From CADEFX01 sp963806735 (GTDB taxonomy: Bacteria; Pseudomonadota; Alphaproteobacteria; Rhizobiales; Hyphomicrobiaceae), in NCBI GenBank assembly GCA_963806735.1, contig CAWEBE010000079.1, positions 1-64,000 on the forward strand: a stretch of DNA of 64,000 nt. Direction: 5' to 3'. This document shows, piece after piece, positions 41,855 through 50,432 of the stretch. A program made the translations under genes and the position numbers. A model generated the notes under the pieces. The model had not been told where the DNA came from and ran no database searches. It saw only the letters and a list, made by a program, of their open reading frames with translations. The number at the start of each line of letters is the position of its first letter. The stretch's first letter is position 1.

Positions 41855-43414
41855 CTAAGGGACGTGGGCGCCCAACGCCATCCACCGCCGATAGGTCTGA
41901 AACTTCAGGCCGAGTTGGTCGTAATGGACCCTCAAGTACCCGTCCGAACCGCGCACAACTGCCTCAGGCATGACTTTTTGAACTTCCTGCGCCAATACAC
42001 CGACATAGACTTGGTTGGAACCGTTGTAGGCAAACCGATAGAATCCAAGGCCGTTGTCGAGGTGACCGAGAAGAACAATGTCGTGCTTGAGCGCAACGTC
42101 GGACCGGCGTCCACCACCGCGCCCGCCGCCTCGGCCTCCACCTCCGCCGCCTCGGAATCCGGACGCTCGGAAGCCGCCGCCCCCGCGTCCGCCCATGCTC
42201 GGACGGTACGCATGTCTCTGGGCGTGGCGCACCGGCGAGTGGGCTCTCGCCTGAGGCCGATGGCTTGCAGCTTTTGGCCTGCTAGCGTGCTGTGACCCAG
42301 CGGCACGGCTGGTACTTTTCGCGCTCTTGGCGCGATTGGTATGGGCCGCAGACTTTGACTTTGCTGCAGACTTGGCCTTGCCAGCATGCTTCGTCGGCGT
42401 GGCAGCAGGCCTGGACTTGGCCGCAGCGCCAGCTTTGGCTTTAGCAGCCGCACCGGCAGCAGCCGCACCAGCCGCGCCAGCTTTCGTCGCCAAGTCACGG
42501 CGGCCCGTCTCTGCCTTGCCGCGAAATGCGTCGCGAGCAGCCGCGCGGTTGCCATCGCCGAAACGCTGAGCAACATGGGCATCGCGATATGGGACGTTGC
42601 CGCGATGTCGGGGATTGTGGTTCCAATCCTTGTTGACAATGTTCGTCCGGTTAAACCGATTGAAGCGATCGACATCGATATCGACACGACCGCGCCACCA
42701 GTCGGCGTTGCCCCAAATTGCTGCGCCAATGGCAATGCCTGCTGCCCAGCTCAATACGCCGCTACCGACGTAACCCTCAGGATACCAGTAGAACGGCTCA
42801 TAGTCCGAGTATGGCCAGTCCCCATAGCAAACCCTGGGATCATAGACGGGGACATACATGTAGTCGGGCGTTGAGGACTCGATGGTGATTGCCGGTCCCT
42901 GGCCGCCGGTCGCGGGGCCGCCGGTCGTGGGCGCTGGCGATTTGCTTACTTTCACCTGCTCGGTGCTTTTGAGATTGCCGGACGCCTCGGCGCGCTGGCG
43001 CAAGCCTTGGACCGCCGCCAGGAGATCCTCCTGCTGGGCAAGGAACGCATCGCCCAATCGCTGCGTCCAATCCAGCTTGTCATTCATCATTTGCAGGGTT
43101 TGCGGTACTGCGGCGAGCGCCTTGACACTCGGATCCCATGGCTGCTTTTGCATGGCATCCTGTAAAGCCTGGCCCGAGATGCCGGGATTCTCGCGCGACC
43201 AACGTGCAGCCTGAACAACCTCAGTCGGATAGGTCGAGGCCATCAGCATCTGGGACAGCAAAGCATCGGGATGAAGTGCGATGGGAGCAACGAGTTGCTC
43301 GAGTTGCGCCTTGCTGAGGGGGGTCGCGGGCGGCTGTTGGGCTTGAGCCGGTGAAACAAGCAGCACAACGAGTGCCGCCAACTGGTATAAACGGAAAAAG
43401 CCTCGGACGGACAT
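41855..43414 (-). CDS. DUF3300 protein with a basic Ala/Lys linker and a C-terminal S74-like (autocleaving chaperone) domain
   Basis: 519 residues. Signal peptide (LAALVVLLVSPAQAQ), then a DUF3300 domain: LEQLVAPIALHPDALLSQML, ASTYPTEVVQAARW, YMYVPVYDPRVCYGDWPY. Residues ~300-410 are a low-complexity Ala/Lys/Ser/His stretch. After a Gly/Arg run the last ~80 residues read SDVALKHDIVLLGHLDNGLG, then FYRFAYNGSNQVYVGVLAQE and DGYLRVHYDQLGL. This is the pattern of the peptidase S74 intramolecular chaperone (Ser of SD..LK as the cleavage residue). The domain order is unusual; export and self-processing are inferred. Confidence 0.82.
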   Translation of the reverse strand: MSVRGFFRLYQLAALVVLLVSPAQAQQPPATPLSKAQLEQLVAPIALHPDALLSQMLMASTYPTEVVQAARWSRENPGISGQALQDAMQKQPWDPSVKALAAVPQTLQMMNDKLDWTQRLGDAFLAQQEDLLAAVQGLRQRAEASGNLKSTEQVKVSKSPAPTTGGPATGGQGPAITIESSTPDYMYVPVYDPRVCYGDWPYSDYEPFYWYPEGYVGSGVLSWAAGIAIGAAIWGNADWWRGRVDIDVDRFNRFNRTNIVNKDWNHNPRHRGNVPYRDAHVAQRFGDGNRAAARDAFRGKAETGRRDLATKAGAAGAAAAGAAAKAKAGAAAKSRPAATPTKHAGKAKSAAKSKSAAHTNRAKSAKSTSRAAGSQHASRPKAASHRPQARAHSPVRHAQRHAYRPSMGGRGGGGFRASGFRGGGGGGRGGGRGGGRRSDVALKHDIVLLGHLDNGLGFYRFAYNGSNQVYVGVLAQEVQKVMPEAVVRGSDGYLRVHYDQLGLKFQTYRRWMALGAHVP

Positions 43415-43734
43415 GAGACCACCATCGCCATTTCATTTCGAAGTGGCCGATATTGTGTCCGAAGCGAGAGAAATGACATTCTGGTTTGTTCTCATTGCTT
43501 ATAGGGAAAATACTGAGATCCCGCACTGCGCTAACTCCACCGACGACCAACGTGGTTGGGAGTGTCTTTGCACGTCATTGATATGGTTGGTTTCATTCGC
43601 GCCATGATCTTAAGACTGCAGGTGCTTCCGATATAAATCCTGATTGGAGTAGCCCACTGACATTGGGCGTCCATAGTCGACGGCGTTTCGGTTCTGGGCT
43701 CTGGCCGGCAATCTCTGTAGCTAGGCTGCAGAAG
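43415..43734. other. No recognisable gene
   Basis: Between the DUF3300 gene start and an integrase remnant; only the promoter of the DUF3300 gene is expected here. Confidence 0.4.
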
Positions 43735-43870
43735 CGATAACCCCACCACATCCTGGCGGGTGATGGCATCGATAGGGTGGCCGCGCAGCGGCTTCCAATG
43801 TAGTTCGAGGTAGCGCTTGGTCTCGACGCGGCTCTTGCCGGCGGCACGCAGTTTGTGCGCTGTCGTGCAT
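43735..43870 (-). pseudogene. Tyrosine integrase, core-binding-domain remnant
   Basis: The minus strand reads AGKSRVETKRYLELHWKPLR then GHPIDAITRQDVV. This is the core-binding (SAM-like) domain of phage-type integrases (x-RYLxxHWKPLxxxPIxxITRxDVV). Neither the N-terminal arm domain nor the catalytic domain can be found. It lies ~110 bases left of attachment repeat 3, matching the arrangement at repeat 2. Confidence 0.75.
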
Positions 43871-43982
43871 GGTGCTGCTGCTCTATACAGGAGGTACAAT
43901 GAGAGAAATGTAGACGCAGCAGGGCTTTGTGCTTTCTATTAACTCCTCATGCTGTCTTATGCACTCGGAACCACCGCTATCC

Positions 43983-44031
43983 CTTAATCAGCGGGTCCCA
44001 GCTTCCAATCCTGGTGCGCCCAACATTGCCC
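43983..44031 (+). other. Attachment-site repeat 3, degenerate tRNA-Lys 3' half
   Basis: Aligns without gaps to 36018-36066: 43 of 49 bases match, including the flanking ATTGCCC. Changes hit the T-loop (TTCGA to TTCCA) and the CCA end (CACCA to CAACA), so it cannot be part of a working tRNA. It is probably the oldest of the three junctions. Confidence 0.8.
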
Positions 44032-44094
44032 AAAAATTGCGATTAGACTGGCAGAGATGTCCAGCCCATCGGGACGCGCCACGGCGGTACAGCT

Positions 44095-44739
44095 TTGCGC
44101 ATTACAGCACTCCTCAGTTCAGTCTTGCTTCTGACAGCCACAGCGCTCGCAGGCCCGGTGATTGCGCAGGGGTTTCCGGAAATTTTCGGCAAGGATCCGC
44201 CGGAGGCGCGCGACAAGCCCTCGCCGGAGTTGCGCAGAAAGTCTTCGCCGGAAACGCGCAGCAAAACAGCCCCGGAGACGCGCGGCAAAACCGGCCCGGA
44301 GCCACGCAGCAAAGCCGGCCGTGACGTCCCTGCGAAAGACCGTGAGCCGGAGGAGCGCACCACCAGCATCAACCGCGAAAACCTTGCGGTGATCGACGGC
44401 GACAGCGTCCTGATCGACGGCCGCGAGTGGCGACTGCTCGGCTTCGACGCGCCCGAGTTCGTGGAGGCAAAGTGTGAAGGCGAGCATCGCGCCGGTATAT
44501 TTGCCAGACGGCGCCTCGTCGAGCTGATCGCGGCGGCAAGGCGCATCGAGATGCGGTTCTGGGGCAAGGTCGACAACAAAAATCGCGCGTTCGGAGAGCT
44601 TCTGCTGGATGGCCGCAACGTGGGCTTTGCAATGATTGCAGAAGGCTACGCGCGTCCTTACGACGGTGGCGAGATTAAAAGCTGGTGTGCACCCGGCGTG
44701 CGGCACGATCTAATGCCGGACGTGGAGCCAAAGCAGTGA
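44095..44739 (+). CDS. Secreted thermonuclease (SNase-like) with an N-terminal octapeptide repeat
   Basis: 214 residues from TTG 44095. Signal peptide MRITALLSSVLLLTATALAG to IAQG. Residues ~34-75 are five 8-residue repeats of the form PExRxKxx (PELRRKSS, PETRSKTA, PETRGKTG, PEPRSKAG). The SNase domain follows: VIDGDSVLIDGREWRLLGFD then APE, with catalytic Arg and Glu, and later NRAFGELLLDGRNV, EGYARPYDG. It would cleave nucleic acids in the periplasm or outside. It starts 64 bases right of attachment repeat 3. Confidence 0.85.
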   Translation: MRITALLSSVLLLTATALAGPVIAQGFPEIFGKDPPEARDKPSPELRRKSSPETRSKTAPETRGKTGPEPRSKAGRDVPAKDREPEERTTSINRENLAVIDGDSVLIDGREWRLLGFDAPEFVEAKCEGEHRAGIFARRRLVELIAAARRIEMRFWGKVDNKNRAFGELLLDGRNVGFAMIAEGYARPYDGGEIKSWCAPGVRHDLMPDVEPKQ

Positions 44740-44852
44740 GCCGAGCCGGACGCAAAGCGCGTGCCTCGCACGTACCGCTTCTCGTGGGCAATCGGTCGAT
44801 GATACGCTCCCGCAGTGGGCGATAGACCTCAACCCGGTTCACAAGCAATCTC

Positions 44853-45989
44853 ATGACGATCATCTCGCAGAATTATGTTCCCAAACCCGATGGTGCGGCT
44901 TGGGAGCGGATTGCGTCCGCCGATACCGGCCTCGATCCAGCGGCGCTGCGAGCCGCGGTGGATTTCGCGCAGGCCCATGACAGCCCTTGGCCGCGCAACT
45001 TCTACTACCCAGATGGCCGCTACGTCGGCATCGTGGAATGGAACGAGACCGGCCCCTGGAGCGAGGTCGCCGGCCCCGTGGTTCCGCGCGGCAGCCCCGC
45101 CGGCATGGTCCTGAAGAGCGGTCGCCTTGTTGCCGAGTGGGGCGACACGGCTCGCCCCGACATGACCTTCAGCATCGCCAAGAGCTACCTCGCCGTGCTT
45201 GCGGGCGTGGCGGTCGCGGACGGTCTCATTGCCAACATCGACGAGCCAGTCGCGAGCACGATCAAAGGGCCATGGTTCGCAAGTACCCACAACGCACGCA
45301 TCACCTGGCGGCACCTTTTGCAGCAATCCAGCGAATGGCAGGGCGAGCTGTGGGAAAAATCGGATCAGGTCGACCACAACCGGCAGATCGGCGCCGGCGC
45401 CGACAACAGCCGCAAGGGTGAACGGCGCGACCTGCGAGCACCCGGCACCTACTACGAGTACAACGATGTGCGCGTGAACCTGCTCGCGCTCTGCCTGCTT
45501 CTGCGCTTCGGCCGGCCGCTGCCCGAAGTGCTGCGCGCGCGGATCATGGACCCGATCGGAGCCTCGAAGGCCTGGGAGTGGCACGGTTACCGGACATCAT
45601 GGATCGAAGTGAATGGGCAGCGCGTGCAATCGGTCTCGGGTGGCGCCCACTGGGGCGGCGGCATGGTCATCAGCGCACGCGATCACGCCCGGCTCGGGCT
45701 CCTGATCGCTCGCGAAGGGCGCTGGGGTGATCGCCAACTCCTACCAGCAAGCTGGGTTCGAGAGATGCTCGCGCCGTCTCCCACGAACGAGGCTTACGGC
45801 CTACTGTGGTGGCTCAACAGGGGAGGAGCGCGCTACCGTAGTGCACCGGCTTCGAGCGTTTTCGCCCTCGGCGCCGGGACCAATCTGATCTGGATCGATC
45901 CTGATCACGACCTGGTCACCGTGCTGCGCTGGATCGACAAGGCCGCGGTCGGCGGCTTCGTCGATCGGCTGATGGCAGCCGCAAGCTGA
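44853..45989 (+). CDS. Serine hydrolase of the beta-lactamase class C / penicillin-binding fold
   Basis: 378 residues without a signal peptide. The nucleophile motif SxxK is SIAK (S107-K110). The tyrosine motif region is YYEYNDVRVN (~200-209). The third motif region is GGAHWGGGMVISARDHARLG. Family members hydrolyse esters or amides in the cytoplasm; the name 'beta-lactamase' is not justified without a signal peptide. Neighbours belong to catabolic enzyme families. A weak ribosome-binding site precedes the ATG. Confidence 0.88.
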   Translation: MTIISQNYVPKPDGAAWERIASADTGLDPAALRAAVDFAQAHDSPWPRNFYYPDGRYVGIVEWNETGPWSEVAGPVVPRGSPAGMVLKSGRLVAEWGDTARPDMTFSIAKSYLAVLAGVAVADGLIANIDEPVASTIKGPWFASTHNARITWRHLLQQSSEWQGELWEKSDQVDHNRQIGAGADNSRKGERRDLRAPGTYYEYNDVRVNLLALCLLLRFGRPLPEVLRARIMDPIGASKAWEWHGYRTSWIEVNGQRVQSVSGGAHWGGGMVISARDHARLGLLIAREGRWGDRQLLPASWVREMLAPSPTNEAYGLLWWLNRGGARYRSAPASSVFALGAGTNLIWIDPDHDLVTVLRWIDKAAVGGFVDRLMAAAS

Positions 45990-45993
45990 GCCT

Positions 45994-46230
45994 TCAGTCC
46001 TCTTCAGTGAGCCGGTCAAAGGCCACCCGCGCCAGATCCTGCCGCGTAAGACCCTTTTCGGCGAGAGCTGCGTCGGACATCGACTTCAGCTCTTCATAGT
46101 GGTCCGCCGCTGCCAAGGACTGTCGGCACACGGCCAGGAGATCGTGCAGCATGTGGAACACGCCGCCGCGCTCGCCCGCATGCGCGCAGTCGCCGGTGTT
46201 TGTTTGGAGCTTGGATAGCCACGGTGCCAT
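45994..46230 (-). CDS. DUF1127-like small protein
   Basis: 78 residues; GGAGGGACGCGACC precedes ATG 46230. The C-terminal half, EELKSMSDAALAEKGLTRQD then LARVAFDRL, is the DUF1127 (YjiS-like) helix pair common in alphaproteobacteria, where some members bind RNA or affect phosphate and stress responses. The N-terminal half has two Cys residues and is not typical. It is convergent with the serine hydrolase. A variant of the element seen before the C-x18-C genes (CAGGTAGTT) lies near 46331-46339. Confidence 0.7.
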   Translation of the reverse strand: MAPWLSKLQTNTGDCAHAGERGGVFHMLHDLLAVCRQSLAAADHYEELKSMSDAALAEKGLTRQDLARVAFDRLTEED

Positions 46231-46332
46231 GGTCGCGTCCCTCCGTGCATCGGCAAATCAGCTCGCCACTGATACGCGGATGATCGGTGGAACTGGACCG
46301 TGGCGCTGTTCCTGCCGGAACAACCGATAGAA

Positions 46333-47355
46333 CTACCTGGTCGAAAGCAATGACTGCACGGCGGAACGAAGCACACGCTCGTCGTCCGCATTCTGAATCG
46401 GATTGCCGGCGCGATGACCCCAGATCGATTGGATCGGGCAGAACTCGGCATTGGGCATCTGCCGTGTTTCCGCCTCGCTGTCCTCGACCGTGAAATAGAG
46501 GTCCGTCACCGACGGCATGATGATGGCTCGCGCTGCTATGGCGCCCAGCGCCTTGGTGAGATCACCCTGATACAGGGCATTGTCGGAGATGTCCGACTGA
46601 TACCAGGTCTCGATCATGGAGAGGAGGTCCTCGCCGTTGCGGCGCAGGTAGTTTCCCTCCCACGCACGCACCAGATAGTCCTCGAGCGACGAGAAGCCGG
46701 CGCCTTCCCACAGCCGCTCGCGATAGAAGGCCTGACTCATGGCCCAACCCGCATAGACGCGGGCAAATGCGCGGATCGCCCGCACCGGGCGCTCGACGAA
46801 GCAGCCGCCTTGCCATGCGGGATCGGCCGTCAGGATCGCGCGGATGCCCTCGAGGAACACCTTGTTGTGCGGCGACGTGCGCGCCGACGTGCACACGGCG
46901 CAGATGCGCTGCACTCGGTCGGGAAAAATCGCTCCCCAATGCAGCGCCTGCTGTCCGCCCATCGACCATCCGTACGCCAGGGCCAGCCGAGCGACCCCGA
47001 GCTTCTCCTCGAGCAGTCGCTTCTGCGCGTGCACATTGTCCCAATGCGTGAAAACGGGGCTGCGGCCAAGCCCGTGTGGCTCCGGCAGATTACTGGGAGA
47101 CGTCGAAAGCCCGTTACCGAGCTGATTGGCGATGACGATGAAGTATCGGCTGGGATCGAGCACCCGGTCTGGCTCGATCAGCCAGTCGATGTCGGTGTGA
47201 TGCGCGGCATAGGAGGTCGGATAGAGGACGACGTTGCTCTTGTCCGCTGCCAGCGAGCCGTAAGTCTTGTAGGCGAGAAACGCGCTCGGCAGCGTCGCCC
47301 CCCTCTGGAGCTTGAACACGCCAAGATCAAACAGCTCGTAGTCCCTTGCCGTCAT
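46333..47355 (-). CDS. Alpha/beta-hydrolase of the homoserine O-acetyltransferase (MetX) family
   Basis: 340 residues from ATG 47355. MetX-type features: YKTYGSLAADKSNVVLYPTS, PDRVLDPSRYFIVIANQLGN then GLSTSPSN, the nucleophile elbow GWSMGGQQALHWG (Ser), and a C-terminal Asp/His pair in SVTDLYFTVEDSEAE and QSIWGHRAGNP. MetX proper has GGSMGG; GWSMGG and the length suggest a related hydrolase or acyltransferase rather than methionine biosynthesis. Eight bases separate it from the VOC gene upstream, so the two form an operon. Confidence 0.88.
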   Translation of the reverse strand: MTARDYELFDLGVFKLQRGATLPSAFLAYKTYGSLAADKSNVVLYPTSYAAHHTDIDWLIEPDRVLDPSRYFIVIANQLGNGLSTSPSNLPEPHGLGRSPVFTHWDNVHAQKRLLEEKLGVARLALAYGWSMGGQQALHWGAIFPDRVQRICAVCTSARTSPHNKVFLEGIRAILTADPAWQGGCFVERPVRAIRAFARVYAGWAMSQAFYRERLWEGAGFSSLEDYLVRAWEGNYLRRNGEDLLSMIETWYQSDISDNALYQGDLTKALGAIAARAIIMPSVTDLYFTVEDSEAETRQMPNAEFCPIQSIWGHRAGNPIQNADDERVLRSAVQSLLSTR

Positions 47356-47363
47356 GTCCTCAC

Positions 47364-47762
47364 CTATCGCTGTACCAGCTCGACCATGATGCCGTCGGGC
47401 CCTCGGACGAAGGCCAGATGCAGACCGGGACTGCGCGTAAGCGGGCCGATGGCAATGTCCGCACCCTTGACGCGCAACTCGGCGACTGCCGCCTCCAGGT
47501 CGTCGACCGTCAGGCCCATGTGCTCGAGGCCATAGTAGGGAAAGCGTGGCGCCGGCGTCATCGGATCGTGCGGATGTGTCGGCGCGATCAGCACCGTCTG
47601 CCCGCCCACGCGCATCCTGATGCGCTGCTGGCCCGGATACAGCGTGCCCGGCGGATAGACGTCGCGCACCACTTCCGCCCCGAACATCGCCTCGAAGAAC
47701 GACGCGGTCGCATCGGGATTGCTGGCGCGAAGATGGATGTGATCGAACCTGTAGTCGCGCAT
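47364..47762 (-). CDS. VOC (glyoxalase) family protein
   Basis: 132 residues from ATG 47762 (GGAG seven bases upstream). Fold motifs: YRFDHIHLRASNPDATASFF, with metal-ligand His, GLEHMGLTVDDLEAAVAEL, with His, and GIMVELVQR with Glu. Comparable to methylmalonyl-CoA epimerase- or lactoylglutathione-lyase-like proteins, but neither can be chosen. Its partner downstream is the MetX-like hydrolase. A similar VOC gene is at 36365. Confidence 0.87.
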   Translation of the reverse strand: MRDYRFDHIHLRASNPDATASFFEAMFGAEVVRDVYPPGTLYPGQQRIRMRVGGQTVLIAPTHPHDPMTPAPRFPYYGLEHMGLTVDDLEAAVAELRVKGADIAIGPLTRSPGLHLAFVRGPDGIMVELVQR

Positions 47763-47876
47763 TGGGCGTCTCCGGAACTTCAATTCTCGCCGAGCTTACA
47801 TGAATAGGCGGCCAAGACGCCACGCATCGAACGCCGTAAGCTCGCGCAACCCATCGTGCTCGCAAAGGAGGAAACC

Positions 47877-48677
47877 ATGGCCGTTCGCATCGAAAAATCC
47901 GGCTCCGTGTGGACCGTGATCCACAGCCGCCCCGAGGCGCGCAACGCCATGGACCCCGAAAGCGCCGATGCGCTGGTCGCCGCATTCCTGTCATTCGATG
48001 CCGACCCGTCCGCCGACGTGGCCGTGCTGTGGGGCGAAGGCGGCGCGTTCTGTGCGGGCTGGGACCTGAAGTTCGTGTCCAGCCTCGAGGGCGACCGCCC
48101 GCTCGCCAGTCTCGATTTTCCGAAGGACGGAGGCAAGGCCCCGCGCGGACCTCTCGGACCGACCCGGCTCGAGCTGTCCAAGCCCGTCATCGCCGCCGTC
48201 GAGGGTCCCGCCGTGGCTGGCGGCATGGAGTTGGCACTGTGGTGCGATCTGCGTGTCATGGCCGAGAGCGCCTATTTCGGCGTCTACTGCCGTCGCTGGG
48301 GCGTGCCTTTGATCGATGGCGGCACGGTGCGCCTGCCGCGCATCGTTGGCATGGGCCGCGCGCTCGACATCATCCTGACTGGCCGCAAGGTCACGGCGGA
48401 GGAGAGCTATCGCATCGGCGCGTGCGAGCGGATCGTTCCGCACGGCAAGGCGCGCGAGGCGGCCGAGGATCTGGCTCGGGAAATCGCGCGCTTCCCGCAG
48501 GCCTGCGTGCGCTCAGACCGCGCCTCCGCCTACGCGCAGCATGGCCTGCCGGTACGCCAGGCCCTGGAGCGCGAATGGCAAACCAGCATCGGCATTGTCA
48601 ATGCTGAGGGCGTCGCCGGTGCGGCCCGTTTCGCCGGCGGCAAAGGCCGCCACGGCGATTTCAAAGATATCCAATGA
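47877..48677 (+). CDS. Enoyl-CoA hydratase/isomerase family protein
   Basis: 266 residues from ATG 47877 with a strong AAAGGAGGAAA. Crotonase fold: GEGGAFCAGWDLKFV forms the first oxyanion-hole strand and GPAVAGGMELALWCDLRVMA the second, with Glu after MxxAL. The catalytic pair of classical hydratases (two Glu) is only partly clear, as the second position falls in GVPLIDGGTVRLPRIVG, typical of broad-substrate members. It would act on an acyl-CoA in a catabolic path. Confidence 0.9.
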   Translation: MAVRIEKSGSVWTVIHSRPEARNAMDPESADALVAAFLSFDADPSADVAVLWGEGGAFCAGWDLKFVSSLEGDRPLASLDFPKDGGKAPRGPLGPTRLELSKPVIAAVEGPAVAGGMELALWCDLRVMAESAYFGVYCRRWGVPLIDGGTVRLPRIVGMGRALDIILTGRKVTAEESYRIGACERIVPHGKAREAAEDLAREIARFPQACVRSDRASAYAQHGLPVRQALEREWQTSIGIVNAEGVAGAARFAGGKGRHGDFKDIQ

Positions 48678-48682
48678 GCGCG

Positions 48683-49744
48683 CTACCGCACCTTGCCGCG
48701 CGCTGCGACCGGCCAGACCACCTCGACCCGGCCGCCGCGCACGCCGTACACCTCGTCCATCATGTTGGTCACAGCGCAGCAATGGTTCGGGATCACGCTG
48801 ACGACCTCGCCCACCTTGGGCCTCTGCTTGCATGCTGACAGGTCGACCGTTCCATGCTCCTCGGACATGGTCGTAACCGCCGCCTCGGGATACTCGACAA
48901 TGCGGCCGTAACCTTTGGCGAAGTACTGGTCGTAGGTGAGGACCTTGGAGCCGGTGTCGAGGATGGCACGCGTCTCGGTCGGCCGGCTGACAACTGTGGC
49001 GCGCACGCGCATGGCGCAGTCATCCCAGGTAGCGGCACCGGCTGTGACCATCATGGCATCGTTGTAGACGTAGGTGCCGGCGCGGTGCTCGGTCAGCATC
49101 GGGATCTCGCCCGCGTGCGCGACCGCCGGTGTGCCGCCCCCTGAGACGATAGGAACCGGAATGCCCGCCCCGCCGAAGAGTTGCAGCGCCCGTTCCATGA
49201 ACTGCCGCGTCTCGGGCACTTTGATGGGAAACGTCATCAGTCCTTCGAACTGCATGCGCGGCAGCTTCATGGCCGTGCGCGCAAGCTCGAATGCCGCCTC
49301 CGGCGACTGCACCCCGTTACGCCCGAAGCCGATATCGCACTCAATAAGAAAGCGTATGTCGACGCCGTGACGCACGCCGGCTTCCGACAGCCCGCGCGCC
49401 ACCGTCTCGTTGTCCAGCACGACGGCCATGCGCTTCAGCCGCTTGATCAAATCGGCTAGGCGCTCGGCTTTTGCCTCACCCAGAACGTTGTACGTAAGCA
49501 GGATGTCATCGGCCACCCCGGCGTCGGCAAAGACCTCGACCTCGCCCAGCTTCTGGCAGGTGATGCCGACCGCCCCCGCATCCATCTGCATCCTGGCGAT
49601 GGCCGGAATCTTGTGAGTTTTGATGTGCGGACGGTTCGCGAGGCCGAGCCCCGAAAGGCGTTGCTGCAAACGGCGGATGTTGGCCTCGACAATATCCAGA
49701 TCGATGATAACGGCAGGCGTATCGAGGTCTTCGACCACAGTCAT
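48683..49744 (-). CDS. D-threonine aldolase-like PLP enzyme (DSD1/D-TA family)
   Basis: 353 residues. The alanine-racemase-like barrel starts LDTPAVIIDLDIVEANIRRL; the PLP lysine lies in RPHIKTHKIP (~38-47). The C-terminal domain has the metal-binding pair of D-TA/D-serine dehydratase enzymes in VIPNHCCAVTN (His, Cys). Such enzymes cleave or dehydrate D-3-hydroxyamino acids with PLP and a divalent metal. It converges on the enoyl-CoA hydratase with five bases between the stops. Confidence 0.88.
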   Translation of the reverse strand: MTVVEDLDTPAVIIDLDIVEANIRRLQQRLSGLGLANRPHIKTHKIPAIARMQMDAGAVGITCQKLGEVEVFADAGVADDILLTYNVLGEAKAERLADLIKRLKRMAVVLDNETVARGLSEAGVRHGVDIRFLIECDIGFGRNGVQSPEAAFELARTAMKLPRMQFEGLMTFPIKVPETRQFMERALQLFGGAGIPVPIVSGGGTPAVAHAGEIPMLTEHRAGTYVYNDAMMVTAGAATWDDCAMRVRATVVSRPTETRAILDTGSKVLTYDQYFAKGYGRIVEYPEAAVTTMSEEHGTVDLSACKQRPKVGEVVSVIPNHCCAVTNMMDEVYGVRGGRVEVVWPVAARGKVR

Positions 49745-49868
49745 TGGTGCTCCTCCCTATTGCGCCCCCGGGCCGCAAGCCCACTCACCAAGTCGTGAAC
49801 CTAGCATGGCAAACCAGTCCCGCTCACCGGCCGTAACCCCGACATCTTAGCCAAGATGGAGGTTCGCC

Positions 49869-50390
49869 ATGAAGCATCACCTAGCCCGCGCCCTGCTGCT
49901 CGCCGCCACCCTGGTCGGACCCCTGACGCTGTTTGCTGAAAACAGCACAGCGCAGGATGGCGCCATGGTGGCGACCTATCGCAACGAGCGGCACGGGTTT
50001 GCCTTGGCTTACCCGACCAACAAGTTCCTTGCCCTCCCGCCCGCGAGTGACAGCGCGCGCATGTTCGTCTCCCGCGACGGCAACGCGCGGCTGCTCGCCG
50101 GTGCACTGCGCAACATCGACAGCAAGAACTTGCGCGACTACCGCGACTTCCTCCTGAGCGCAAGCTATCCGGGAGCCCAGATCGACTACGCGCCCGTGCG
50201 TGACAAGTGGTTTGTGCTGTCCGGCACGCGGGGCAACACCATGTTCTACGAGCGTGTGACCTTCACCTGCGGCGGACGCACGATCAACAGTTGGGCCATG
50301 CTCTATCCTGCCGCCGAGCGCAACGTCTATGACCCCATCATCAACCAGGTCCACCGCAGTTACCGCACCAGCGATGAGAAGTGCCCATAG
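49869..50390 (+). CDS. Secreted hypothetical protein
   Basis: 173 residues with a signal peptide (LARALLLAATLVGPLTLFAE). The mature part reads YRNERHGFALAYPTNKFLAL and YERVTFTCGGRTINSWAMLY, with two Cys (FTCGG, EKCP) that could bond. Such proteins with a (R/N)xx(Y/H)GF.YP start are common in rhizobia and are of unknown function; they may bind or sense something in the periplasm. TGGAGG lies seven bases before the ATG. Confidence 0.7.
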   Translation: MKHHLARALLLAATLVGPLTLFAENSTAQDGAMVATYRNERHGFALAYPTNKFLALPPASDSARMFVSRDGNARLLAGALRNIDSKNLRDYRDFLLSASYPGAQIDYAPVRDKWFVLSGTRGNTMFYERVTFTCGGRTINSWAMLYPAAERNVYDPIINQVHRSYRTSDEKCP

Positions 50391-50432
50391 CCCGCCGTGG
50401 CGACCGTCTGGCAACGCCCTGTGGGGTCGGGA

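Noticed and set aside
44853..45989. A beta-lactamase conferring resistance
   Set aside because: The SxxK fold is shared by many esterases. There is no signal peptide and no resistance context.
46333..47994. A 553-residue protein including the MetX-like hydrolase
   Set aside because: The first ~213 residues are the antisense-like overlap with the VOC and enoyl-CoA hydratase genes. ATG 47355 gives a normal MetX-family start.
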